A stretch of DNA of 64,000 nt from a virus, in the IMG/VR virus record IMGVR_UViG_3300041411_000129, positions 186,001-250,000 of that record. One strand, written 5' to 3'. The stretch's first letter is position 1, and each line of letters opens with the position of its first letter. Below, one piece after another: positions 8,038 through 13,722 of this stretch. The notes under the pieces are model-generated. The model was not told the origin of the DNA. It worked only from the letters and a program-made list of their open reading frames with translations, and ran no database searches. Made by a program: the position numbers and the translations under genes.

Positions 8038-8589
8038 ATGTCTAAGAAAGCAAAGATTGCCATGATTCTGGCCTCCACGATCAATGGTGAGATCGGCTAC
8101 AAGAACACCATCCCGTGGAAGCTCAAAGGCGATCTGCCGCGCTTCAAGGATCTAACCAACGGTAACGTCCTGATCATGGGTCGTAGTAGTTACGAATCGC
8201 TTCCAGGTCCTCTTAAGGGCAGGATCGTTATCGTCCTCACTCGTGATCCAGCCTTCGCATCTGAAGTACACGATCCAGAGAACAACGTCTACAGCGCCAG
8301 CAGCCTCCCTGAGGCTATCGAGAACGCACGTACGTTCAAGACCCAGGTCATCTTCCTTGCAGGTGGCGCTTCGATCTACGAAGAAGGCATGGGCATCGCA
8401 GACGTTGTTTATCTGACGCTTGTCCACAAGCACGCTCCAAAGTACGACACTCGCGTTAAGAACATGCGCTTCCCTGACGACGCGTGGACACAGATCGACT
8501 ACAGACATGTATTCGAACCGGACGCAGAGTTCCCTGAATTCAGCAACCCTTCCCACACCTACCACACTTTCGAACGTATCGAGAAATAA
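8038..8589 (+). CDS. folA-like: Dihydrofolate reductase, 183 aa
   Basis: Clear DHFR signatures: an N-terminal strand followed by IGYKNTIPWKLKGDLPRF (folate and NADPH site with the W and D residues), then IMGRSSYESLP, a VLTRD segment, and the LAGGASIYEEG loop of the NADPH site. The length (183) is slightly above the bacterial 160. It would regenerate tetrahydrofolate for thymidylate synthesis, matching the thymidylate kinase, RNR and dCTP deaminase elsewhere in the window. It is the first gene after a terminator and shares its unit with the next gene. Confidence 0.93.
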   Translation: MSKKAKIAMILASTINGEIGYKNTIPWKLKGDLPRFKDLTNGNVLIMGRSSYESLPGPLKGRIVIVLTRDPAFASEVHDPENNVYSASSLPEAIENARTFKTQVIFLAGGASIYEEGMGIADVVYLTLVHKHAPKYDTRVKNMRFPDDAWTQIDYRHVFEPDAEFPEFSNPSHTYHTFERIEK

Positions 8590-8598
8590 GGATATCCC

Positions 8599-9513
8599 AT
8601 GCTCAGCATTCCTAGTTACCTGATTGACACCTGCTTTGCCTTTACTGATAAAGGCTGGTATCCACTCCACATGCTGGCAATGGAAACCAGCCCTAACCGC
8701 ATCAACGTGATCGTTACAGTTGCTAACGTCAAGATGATGCCTCATCACTTCCCGTTCGATGTGATGAAGTCACAAGAGCTGAAGAAGCGCACTCTGTGGG
8801 AGCGCGTTAAGCAGTTCTTCCTGAAGTTGATCGGTAAGACTGATATCGAATCCCGTCCAGTCGATCCGGCCAAACCTGAGTTCACTGTCGAGTTCATGCC
8901 GCTCGAAGATCTGCTGGACGATCTGGCCAACAGTAAGGCTCGCGCCGTTGAGATCGCCAGCTACGCCGACGTCTCCAGCCAACTCTGGATGGGTAGTCCG
9001 TTTGAAGACGATCCTCGGTTTGCTCAGATGTACGAAGGCTTCCACAATCAACTGATGGCGGCAGCTGCTTTGGGCGTCAACTGGGTCGTGGTTGAAAGCG
9101 AGTACATCAACCAAGCATTCTACCATCGCGACAACTTCCGTAAGCATGTCGAGGCTGTGGTTCGTTCCCGCTACGCCTTCTTCTGCAAGTCGGTCTGCTT
9201 TGACCTGAACCATGCGATCAGTTACCTGCCAGCAAACATGCAGGAACACGCTCGACTGGTATTGGGGTACGAGCCAATCTCTCCAGCGGCTGAAGCTGGT
9301 CTGCTGGCGTATTGCAGTCGTGTGACTGAGAACGGTCCGAAGGATCAACACATCCACACTGAGGGCGTCACTGAGTCGTTCTGGAAGATGCTGAAAGAAT
9401 ATCAGGAACTCCTGAAGCCTGAAGTTACTACAGCGAAAACAATCGTCCAGAACCATTCCGGTAAGGGCGACAATATCGTAAAGCTCGATAATACGTACAA
9501 GGTCAGGAAGTAA
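8599..9513 (+). CDS. Unrecognised protein, 304 aa
   Basis: Starts 9 bases after the DHFR stop with AAGGATA before the ATG, so it is co-transcribed with it. The first 50 residues look like a small beta domain; a Lys-rich segment (66-85) and an acidic helix (about 97-125) follow, then a mostly helical part. No enzymatic motif recognised; the neighbourhood suggests, but does not show, a role in nucleotide metabolism. Confidence 0.65.
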   Translation: MLSIPSYLIDTCFAFTDKGWYPLHMLAMETSPNRINVIVTVANVKMMPHHFPFDVMKSQELKKRTLWERVKQFFLKLIGKTDIESRPVDPAKPEFTVEFMPLEDLLDDLANSKARAVEIASYADVSSQLWMGSPFEDDPRFAQMYEGFHNQLMAAAALGVNWVVVESEYINQAFYHRDNFRKHVEAVVRSRYAFFCKSVCFDLNHAISYLPANMQEHARLVLGYEPISPAAEAGLLAYCSRVTENGPKDQHIHTEGVTESFWKMLKEYQELLKPEVTTAKTIVQNHSGKGDNIVKLDNTYKVRK

Positions 9514-9525
9514 CTATCGGCATAC

Positions 9526-9547
9526 AGAGGCGGGAATTCCCGCCTCT
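9526..9547 (+). terminator. Hairpin terminator
   Basis: Perfect palindrome AGAGGCGGG-AATT-CCCGCCTCT following the previous stop; an ATAAATAAAT tract comes later. Confidence 0.75.
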
Positions 9548-9572
9548 TATGTCATGCGCTATAAATAAATTC

Positions 9573-9600
9573 AGTAACACATTACACACTTGAATCCACA
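9573..9600 (+). promoter_or_regulatory. Putative phage promoter (CACATT family)
   Basis: AACACATTACACACTTGAAT; it shares ACACTTGAATC with the copy at 60930 and AACACATTACA-GACTTGA with that at 25965. Confidence 0.6.
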
Positions 9601-9625
9601 ACGACATTAGGAGTCTTCAGCAATA

Positions 9626-9733
9626 ATGGATAAGCTACAAAGCTTTGCAAAGGTTGCAGTTACTGTAATAAGCTTGGCCGTCGCATTAGTGGTGGTTAAG
9701 GTTGTAATTGAAATAGCCCGCCGCGGCGTTTAA
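9626..9733 (+). CDS. Single-pass membrane microprotein, 35 aa
   Basis: A short frame right after a promoter motif. The ribosome-binding site is TAGGAG about 12 bases upstream. Residues 8-29 are a Val/Ala/Leu transmembrane helix and the C-terminus is Arg-Arg-Gly-Val. Several similar 31-59 aa one-helix proteins occur in this genome (1406, 26493, 33829). Function unknown. Confidence 0.55.
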   Translation: MDKLQSFAKVAVTVISLAVALVVVKVVIEIARRGV

Positions 9734-9755
9734 TATCGCAGATAGGAGTTACCAC

Positions 9756-10304
9756 ATGCTAAGCAAATCCCTTTACAACGAGGCTTGGGAACGAGTCTGT
9801 CGTGAGCAAGTTGATTTAGTTCCAACCGCTTTCTGTAATTACAAAGTCAGTATTGACGATGCGATGACCATCGCCAAAGCTACCACCCATGCCGACGGCA
9901 AGCAGTTCATTGGTCGACGCTTGGCTGGCGAGTGGGAAGAAGGCCGCTACATCCTGTTCCAAGGTAAGTACGGCACCATCGTGGTCTGCTGGAAGACTAC
10001 CGATGACACTGGAGTCTGGTTGGTCAAGTCTCCGGAATACGAATTCGCCGGGTATGCTGACTATAATCAGCACGTCCGTGAACTTGAAGCTATGATCGTC
10101 GAAGCTGTTGCATTCGGGTTCAAGCTTGAAGGGGTAACGTTCTGGTACGACAGCACTTACCGCAAGATCACCAAACGGGAAACTCCGAGCAACTTCGATT
10201 CGCTGCGCGTTATGCAGCGGTTGATGGCTACGATCAAACCCGGCCTTGATGTACTCAAACGTCTACACACACCTTTCGCTGAATCAGTAGGAGAAGCTGC
10301 ATGA
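9756..10304 (+). CDS. Unrecognised protein, 182 aa
   Basis: TAGGAG precedes the ATG. A mixed alpha/beta protein with tryptophans clustered at 81-93, no membrane segment and no recognised motif. It overlaps the following gene by 4 bases (ATGA), starting a run of three coupled genes that ends at a UUCG terminator. Confidence 0.65.
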   Translation: MLSKSLYNEAWERVCREQVDLVPTAFCNYKVSIDDAMTIAKATTHADGKQFIGRRLAGEWEEGRYILFQGKYGTIVVCWKTTDDTGVWLVKSPEYEFAGYADYNQHVRELEAMIVEAVAFGFKLEGVTFWYDSTYRKITKRETPSNFDSLRVMQRLMATIKPGLDVLKRLHTPFAESVGEAA

Positions 10305-10672
10305 GCATCGTAGAACAAAACCAACAAGCACTAGGCGTCCTGAAGAAGTTGATGGCCGAGAACCCAACGCCAACTCACCAGTACAAACCGGTAATCGAAG
10401 GCGCGATCTACGAAACCACCAAGAACCGTATCACCACCAAGGTATACGTGGACCGGGTGAAGAAGGATCAGGTTATCCTCAAGCGCGATAAAGACGCCAA
10501 GGACAGCTCGACCATCTCTCGTGCCAAGTTCCAGGCGTTCTACCATCTGGATCAGTTGCCAGAAGGTTGGGTGCCGTCGGCCGATATCTGCGCTGCGATG
10601 GAAGGCATCATGAAGTTCGCCACCACTCTGGCGGAAATCAAGAAGCGCGTGTCGGAGTCGTCTAATGTCTAA
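10301..10672 (+). CDS. Unrecognised protein, 123 aa
   Basis: Second gene of a coupled trio; ribosome site GTAGGAG within the previous gene. Basic and lysine-rich in the first 80 residues with a strand-like centre (ITTKVYVDRV), possibly a small nucleic-acid-binding fold. Not recognised. Overlaps the next gene by 8 bases. Confidence 0.6.
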   Translation: MSIVEQNQQALGVLKKLMAENPTPTHQYKPVIEGAIYETTKNRITTKVYVDRVKKDQVILKRDKDAKDSSTISRAKFQAFYHLDQLPEGWVPSADICAAMEGIMKFATTLAEIKKRVSESSNV

Positions 10673-11168
10673 GCTTATCACCAGCCCTCTTACCACCGGC
10701 GTGGATGATCTGGTACTGCCGTGGGAGACAGCAGTACCGTTATTCCGGATGCATCTGGCTAGCCTAATGCTCAAGCGTGGGATGAGTGTGGTTGAGCTTA
10801 CTGAGAAGCTCAGTGACTTTAAAGACACCACCCTCCTTGAGGAGCTCTTTAAAGAACTGTTCGCCGATGACGCGCCTAAAATAGCAATCTCTATTGCAGA
10901 TAGGCGTTACGAAGCGACTATGTCGTTGAGCATAGCCTGTAACGAAGGTGTCATCCTCAACACAGACCTCACGCCGCGGACTCCAGTCGTTAACGTGGCT
11001 GAGCTTACGATCGATGAAGTTGTGGTCGCTATCGCCGAAGCTTATCCAGATTACACTGTTTGGTGTGACGGAGATGAGCGCGTCTATGTCGACGAAGGTG
11101 ATGATGACCCGAACCTAATGAGCGTTAAAGACGCTTATCAGAAATACATCGTCGAAACCGGTAAGTAA
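10665..11168 (+). CDS. Unrecognised acidic protein, 167 aa
   Basis: Third gene of the trio, starting inside the previous one. Acidic, with two predicted helices near residues 40-68 and an Asp/Glu-rich segment at about 140-152. No motif recognised. A UUCG terminator follows. Confidence 0.65.
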   Translation: MSKLITSPLTTGVDDLVLPWETAVPLFRMHLASLMLKRGMSVVELTEKLSDFKDTTLLEELFKELFADDAPKIAISIADRRYEATMSLSIACNEGVILNTDLTPRTPVVNVAELTIDEVVVAIAEAYPDYTVWCDGDERVYVDEGDDDPNLMSVKDAYQKYIVETGK

Positions 11169-11173
11169 TAGCG

Positions 11174-11191
11174 GGGGAACTTCGGTTCCCC
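11174..11191 (+). terminator. UUCG hairpin terminator
   Basis: GGGGAAC-TTCG-GTTCCCC, followed by a T-rich stretch (TTCTTTCTTCTTTTTTG) about 10 bases on. Confidence 0.8.
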
Positions 11192-11231
11192 TGTTACTAA
11201 TTCTTTCTTCTTTTTTGTTGAGGTAGTTTTT

Positions 11232-11690
11232 ATGGAATTCGACTATAAGCCGGGTAAGTACACGATCACCAAATGCGTCGCTTCTCACTGCGACACCATT
11301 GTGTTCGTCGATCTCGATAACGGCCAGACATTGTCACTCGGCGGTAAGGGTGTTGTGCCGGTTGTTGGTGACTACGTCATGTGTCATCAACTCCCCGATG
11401 GGTTGAAGATGCACATCGAGCCACCGGCTGAGCCACACCTCCGTGTAAAGGACATGCTCGAGGAATGGAACCTAATAGGTGTCCAACGATTACGCCGGCT
11501 CAGTTACGAGCTGGATGGCTTCAATCATTTAGATGACTTGGAGCAGGTGAAGATCTTCACGGGCTTACAAAATGCAACAGCCGTAGGTATGTTCATCGAA
11601 CAATGCAAGTTCAAGAACGCCTACAAGCACGAGAGGAAATTCACTCGGGCAATCAGAGAAGTTGCTCGCGATCTTCACCTACTAGACTAA
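11232..11690 (+). CDS. Unrecognised protein, 152 aa
   Basis: Ribosome site TTGAGGTAG before the ATG. Residues 1-65 look like a small beta barrel (alternating hydrophobic residues, GDYV turn), the rest is helical and basic. It is the last protein gene before the tRNA cluster. No family recognised. Confidence 0.65.
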   Translation: MEFDYKPGKYTITKCVASHCDTIVFVDLDNGQTLSLGGKGVVPVVGDYVMCHQLPDGLKMHIEPPAEPHLRVKDMLEEWNLIGVQRLRRLSYELDGFNHLDDLEQVKIFTGLQNATAVGMFIEQCKFKNAYKHERKFTRAIREVARDLHLLD

Positions 11691-11692
11691 CA

Positions 11693-11710
11693 TCCGTAAA
11701 AAGTTACGGA
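11693..11710 (+). terminator. Hairpin after the gene at 11232
   Basis: TCCGTAA-AAAG-TTACGGA, 7-bp stem directly after the stop. There is no strong T tract, so termination may be partial and some tRNA transcripts may start upstream. Confidence 0.45.
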
Positions 11711-11725
11711 AGTAGTAAATAAGAT

Positions 11726-11799
11726 GTTCGAACAGCGCCGCGCGTAGCCGCCTCTTCGTAGTGCAGCCGCCCATTGGGCATTTCGCGGCCTGTTCGAAC
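11726..11799 (+). other. Long hairpin element preceding tRNA-Asn
   Basis: GTTCGAACAG (11726-11735) pairs fully with CTGTTCGAAC (11790-11799), and after one bulged C the stem continues with GCCGCG / CGCGGC (6 bp). Inside is a small GCCC-ATT-GGGC hairpin. The 16-bp stem ends 5 bases before the tRNA-Asn. Similar-sized stem-closed elements precede tRNA-Asp and tRNA-Tyr, so it may be part of the tRNA transcript or a processing signal. Its role is inferred. Confidence 0.5.
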
Positions 11800-11804
11800 T
11801 CTGT

Positions 11805-11881
11805 TCCGCGATAGCTCAGTTTGGTAGAGCAAACGGCTGTTAACCGTTGGGTCCCTGGTTCGAGTCCAGGTCGTGGAGCCA
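11805..11881 (+). tRNA. tRNA-Asn (GTT)
   Basis: Canonical cloverleaf: acceptor TCCGCGA / TCGTGGA, D-arm GCTC...GAGC, anticodon stem AACGG / CCGTT with loop CTGTTAA (anticodon GTT), T-arm CCTGG-TTCGAGT-CCAGG, G73, encoded CCA. It reads AAC/AAT codons. Confidence 0.95.
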
Positions 11882-11896
11882 ATTTCTTGTTGTAAT

Positions 11897-11974
11897 GGTG
11901 GGCTTAGCTCAGTTGGTTAGAGCAGCGGCGGGCTTTGCTGTGTGTCCTAGGTTCGAATCCTAGAGTCCACCCCA
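11897..11974 (+). tRNA. tRNA-like gene with G-1:C73 (His-like acceptor) and abn. anticodon loop
   Basis: The body is normal: acceptor GGTGGGCT / AGTCCACC including an extra G-1:C73 pair as in tRNA-His, D-arm GCTC...GAGC, T-arm CTAGG-TTCGAAT-CCTAG and encoded CCA. The anticodon stem is GCGGC / GCTGT (two G-T wobbles), but the 7-base loop is GGGCTTT: position 33 is G instead of U and position 37 is T. A standard reading gives anticodon GCT, which does not fit a His acceptor. It may be a degenerate tRNA, a tRNA mimic, or a gene edited or processed before use. Confidence 0.55.
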
Positions 11975-11981
11975 TATTCTC

Positions 11982-12072
11982 GAGACTGTAGCACAGTGTT
12001 AGTGCGATCAGCAGGCGTGGTAATTCTCGTCGGCTGGAATGCGTGGGTTCGATTCCCAACGGTCTCACCCCA
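11982..12072 (+). tRNA. tRNA-like gene with extended anticodon arm
   Basis: Acceptor GAGACTG / CGGTCTC, D-arm GCAC...GTGC and T-arm TGGG-TTCGATT-CCCA are intact, with A73 and C-rich 3' end. The anticodon stem TCAGC / GCTGG is followed by a 20-base 'loop' instead of 7. Those 20 bases can form a further GGCG / CGTC helix, giving a stacked arm with an A-G mismatch between the two helices and a 10-base terminal loop. No anticodon can be assigned without knowing whether about 13 bases are removed. The alginate lyase gene follows 34 bases later. Confidence 0.5.
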
Positions 12073-12106
12073 TTTCTTTGCAGGGATGCGTAATCGAGTA
12101 TTAAGC

Positions 12107-12781
12107 ATGTCTGTTGATATCAGTAACTATCTGATCGCTACACCACTTCCAGTATCTGAAACCAATCCAGTCGCCTTAGAGCTGCTTGGATCTCTGGCAT
12201 TGATTCAATGTCCTGAGGTTGTTTCTCAGCTGGAAGATGGGTCTGTTCAATTCACCGCACCTACTAAAGGTGCGTCCAGTAAGAGTACTCACCGTACTCG
12301 CACTGAATGGAAAGAACCTGAGTACTGGGCGTTGTCTAGTGCAGCTAAGCACTGGAGTCGCCAGACGATGACTGTTACTAAAGTCAACTCTGCTCAGAAG
12401 GTGGTGGTTGCACAGATTCACGTCAAGGATGCTACAACGCCTCCTTTGAAAGTGTTCTGGAACAAAGGTAAGTTGACGATGGGTTTCCGCGGTAGTTTCG
12501 CCGATCCTACAATCGTTAACTATACCCTCCATACCGACGTACCCTTGGGCGTTCCGTTCAAGATCAGTATCGGTGTGACAGCCAGCGGTTCGGTGTCTGT
12601 CAACGCATCATGTCAAGGGGTTCCTTCCCTAAAGAACGCGTTGAAGTTGAGCAGCACTTGGTTTGACCGCGTACTTCAGTTCCATGGCGGCGTCTACAAC
12701 CAAGTCGACTACACCGATCTTACCTCTGACGAGGATGGTTCGATCTGCATTATCAGTGAGTTGTCTACAACTCACGAATGA
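12107..12781 (+). CDS. Alginate lyase-like polysaccharide lyase (PL7 family), 224 aa
   Basis: Three conserved PL7 blocks appear in order: RTRTEWKEP (the R-T/S-E-x-R-type strand that binds the carboxylate), QIH (in VVVAQIHVKD, catalytic His), and FHGGVYNQ (matching the family's YFKAGVYNQ, with the catalytic Tyr). PL7 enzymes cleave alginate by beta-elimination in a jelly-roll fold of about 220 residues, the length seen here. There is no signal peptide, so it may be released at lysis or carried on the virion. The ATG at 12107 is chosen because upstream codons run through the preceding tRNA-like gene; 12086 is an alternative. It lies alone between tRNA genes, as a moron-like insertion would. Confidence 0.8.
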   Translation: MSVDISNYLIATPLPVSETNPVALELLGSLALIQCPEVVSQLEDGSVQFTAPTKGASSKSTHRTRTEWKEPEYWALSSAAKHWSRQTMTVTKVNSAQKVVVAQIHVKDATTPPLKVFWNKGKLTMGFRGSFADPTIVNYTLHTDVPLGVPFKISIGVTASGSVSVNASCQGVPSLKNALKLSSTWFDRVLQFHGGVYNQVDYTDLTSDEDGSICIISELSTTHE

Positions 12782-12787
12782 TTCAAT

Positions 12788-12939
12788 GACTTCTATAGCT
12801 CAGTTGGTAGAGCGTCGTCACTCTCTTTAGGTCGCGGGTTCGAGTCCCGTATCCCCAGCAACGGGGATTAGCTCAGTCGGTAGAGCAGAAGAAAATTACG
12901 AGACGAAGGTCGTAGGTTCAATCCCTGCTAGAAGTCCCA
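12788..12939 (+). tRNA. Nested pair of tRNA bodies (outer tRNA interrupted in its anticodon loop)
   Basis: Outer body: G-1 plus acceptor ACTTCTA (12788-12795) pairs with TAGAAGT plus C73 and CCA (12929-12939); D-arm GCTC...GAGC (12798-12813); anticodon stem TCGTC (12815-12819) pairs perfectly with GACGA (12902-12906); variable loop AGGTC; T-arm GTAGG-TTCAATC-CCTGC. Between the two anticodon-stem strands lies a second, circularly permuted tRNA body (next feature). If the seven bases before GACGA (ATTACGA) form the loop, position 33 is U and the anticodon is TAC (Val), but this is a guess. Confidence 0.65.
12824..12892 (+). other. Permuted inner tRNA body within the 12788 tRNA
   Basis: In order: 3' half first, with anticodon-stem strand TCTTT (12824-12828), variable AGGTC, T-arm GCGGG-TTCGAGT-CCCGT and acceptor ATCCCCA (12851-12857); spacer GCAA; then the 5' half, acceptor CGGGGAT (12862-12868), TA, D-arm GCTC-AGTCGGTA-GAGC, and anticodon-stem strand GAAGA (12888-12892). 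ATCCCC pairs with GGGGAT, leaving one A-C mismatch at the end, and GAAGA pairs with TCTTT. Every helix of a tRNA is present but the halves are in reverse order, and no CCA is encoded. Four bases (ACTC) and nine bases (AAATTACGA) join inner and outer anticodon stems. Confidence 0.6.
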
Positions 12940-12944
12940 ATTAA

Positions 12945-13020
12945 TGATGCAAGCCTGCGCCCGACACTAAGAGCCCGACGATAGTCATATAGCTCACTAC
13001 GTTGGCCGCAGGCGGCATCA
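12945..13020 (+). other. Stem-closed element preceding tRNA-Asp
   Basis: TGATGC (12945-12950) pairs with GCATCA (13015-13020), GCCTGCG (12953-12959) with CGCAGGC (13007-13013), and CCGAC with GTTGG inside them. The near-continuous 18-bp stem occupies the whole gap between the nested tRNA and tRNA-Asp. It is the counterpart of 13255-13322 and 13577-13714, which share the TGA...TCA ends. Confidence 0.5.
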
Positions 13021-13028
13021 CCCTACAC

Positions 13029-13105
13029 GCGTTCATAGTTCAGCTGGTTAGAATACTCGCCTGTCACGCGAGAGGTCGGGGGTTCGAGTCCCCCTGGACG
13101 CGCCA
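13029..13105 (+). tRNA. tRNA-Asp (GTC)
   Basis: Canonical cloverleaf: acceptor GCGTTCA / TGGACGC, D-arm GTTC...GAAT, anticodon stem CTCGC / GCGAG with loop CTGTCAC (anticodon GTC), T-arm GGGGG-TTCGAGT-CCCCC, G73 and CCA. Confidence 0.96.
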
Positions 13106-13121
13106 TATTCAAATGCTTCAT

Positions 13122-13248
13122 GATTCGCATAGCTCAGTGGTAGAGCGCCCCCACAACGGTTCGACTCCGTACGCATCCATCCTTCGGTTTGGGTGTGACC
13201 TGGATAACATGGGGGAGGTCGATGGTTCAAGTCCATCTGTGAATCCCA
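13122..13248 (+). tRNA. Second interrupted tRNA, with a minihelix in its anticodon loop
   Basis: Outer body: G-1 plus ATTCGCA (13122-13129) pairs with TGTGAAT plus C73 and CCA; D-arm GCTC-AGTGGTA-GAGC; anticodon stem CCCCC (13148-13152) / GGGGG (13211-13215); variable AGGTC; T-arm GATGG-TTCAAGT-CCATC. The 58 bases between the stem strands carry a T-arm (ACGG-TTCGACT-CCGT) and an acceptor-like stem CGCATCC / GGGTGTG in permuted order, joined by a spacer with a C-TTCG-G turn, but no D-arm. This is a reduced form of the 12788 arrangement. The seven bases before GGGGG (ATAACAT) would give U33. Confidence 0.55.
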
Positions 13249-13254
13249 ATTCAA

Positions 13255-13322
13255 TGATCCTTGCAGCGGCTGCGCCTGAGTAAATGCTGTCTTAACTTGA
13301 CGTTACGGCGTCAAGAGGATCA
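13255..13322 (+). other. Stem-closed element preceding tRNA-Tyr
   Basis: TGATCCT (13255-13261) pairs with AGGATCA (13316-13322). Inside are hairpins GCAG-CGG-CTGC and CTTGACG / CGTCAAG (13296-13315), placed where D- and T-arms would be, but without tRNA consensus bases. Same position and ends as the element before tRNA-Asp. Confidence 0.5.
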
Positions 13323-13332
13323 CCCGTTACAC

Positions 13333-13418
13333 GGAGAGGTTCCCGAGCGGTCAAAGGGATCAGACTGTAAATCTGACGCCTAACAGCTTCGAAGGTTCGA
13401 ATCCTTCTCTCTCCACCA
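13333..13418 (+). tRNA. tRNA-Tyr (GTA)
   Basis: Class II tRNA with acceptor GGAGAGG / TCTCTCC, anticodon stem CAGA / TCTG with loop CTGTAAA (anticodon GTA), long variable arm, T-arm GAAGG-TTCGAAT-CCTTC, A73 and CCA. Confidence 0.95.
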
Positions 13419-13440
13419 TTTACCGCTTTACCGGTTTATC

Positions 13441-13572
13441 CCTTGGTCAGCCGAAAGGGGCTGGGCGGCTATCTGTTCGATACGGTACGTGAGCGCTTTA
13501 GGCAGCTGGCCATAGGCCGCTCACGTTCGTCGTTCAGAAGCGTCGAGAGTTCAACTCTCTCACTCGGGGCCA
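13441..13572 (+). tRNA. tRNA-like element with about 58-base insert in the anticodon region
   Basis: The 3' half is clear: T-arm GAGAG-TTCAACT-CTCTC, acceptor strand ACTCGGG, G73, CCA (13570-13572). The 5' half fits CCTTGGT (13441-13447, one mismatch and two G-T pairs with ACTCGGG) and a D-stem GCCG / CGGC around a 12-base loop. TCTG / CAGA can close an anticodon stem. The bases between contain a 9-bp hairpin ACGTGAGCG / CGCTCACGT (13487-13495, 13518-13526). No anticodon can be assigned. The fit is weaker than for the 12788 element. Confidence 0.35.
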
Positions 13573-13576
13573 TACA

Positions 13577-13714
13577 TGACTCCCTGTGGGACATAGGGGC
13601 TATAGCTTCGTTCGTGTTAGTTGTGTGTAGCGGTCTGCTCTGCGGAGCGCGGCCCAACATGGGAACGAGGGTTTCTGATTATCGCCGGGTGTTCGGTAAT
13701 CAGAGATGGAGTCA
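13577..13714 (+). other. Stem-closed structured element in the tRNA cluster
   Basis: TGACTCC (13577-13583) pairs with GGAGTCA (13708-13714). Internal hairpins include GCTC-TGCG-GAGC and an 8-bp TCTGATTA / TAATCAGA stem (13674-13704). It occupies the same relative place (after an interrupted tRNA, before a tRNA) as the elements at 12945 and 13255. Confidence 0.45.
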
Positions 13715-13722
13715 ACATACAT

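Noticed and set aside
11996-12106. Extended N-terminus of the alginate lyase gene
   Set aside because: It overlaps the tRNA-like gene at 11982-12072 and gives a non-family sequence; the ATG at 12107 fits the domain.
12788-12939. Group I or II intron in the tRNA
   Set aside because: The insert is only 82 bases and consists of tRNA helices; no catalytic intron core can be placed.
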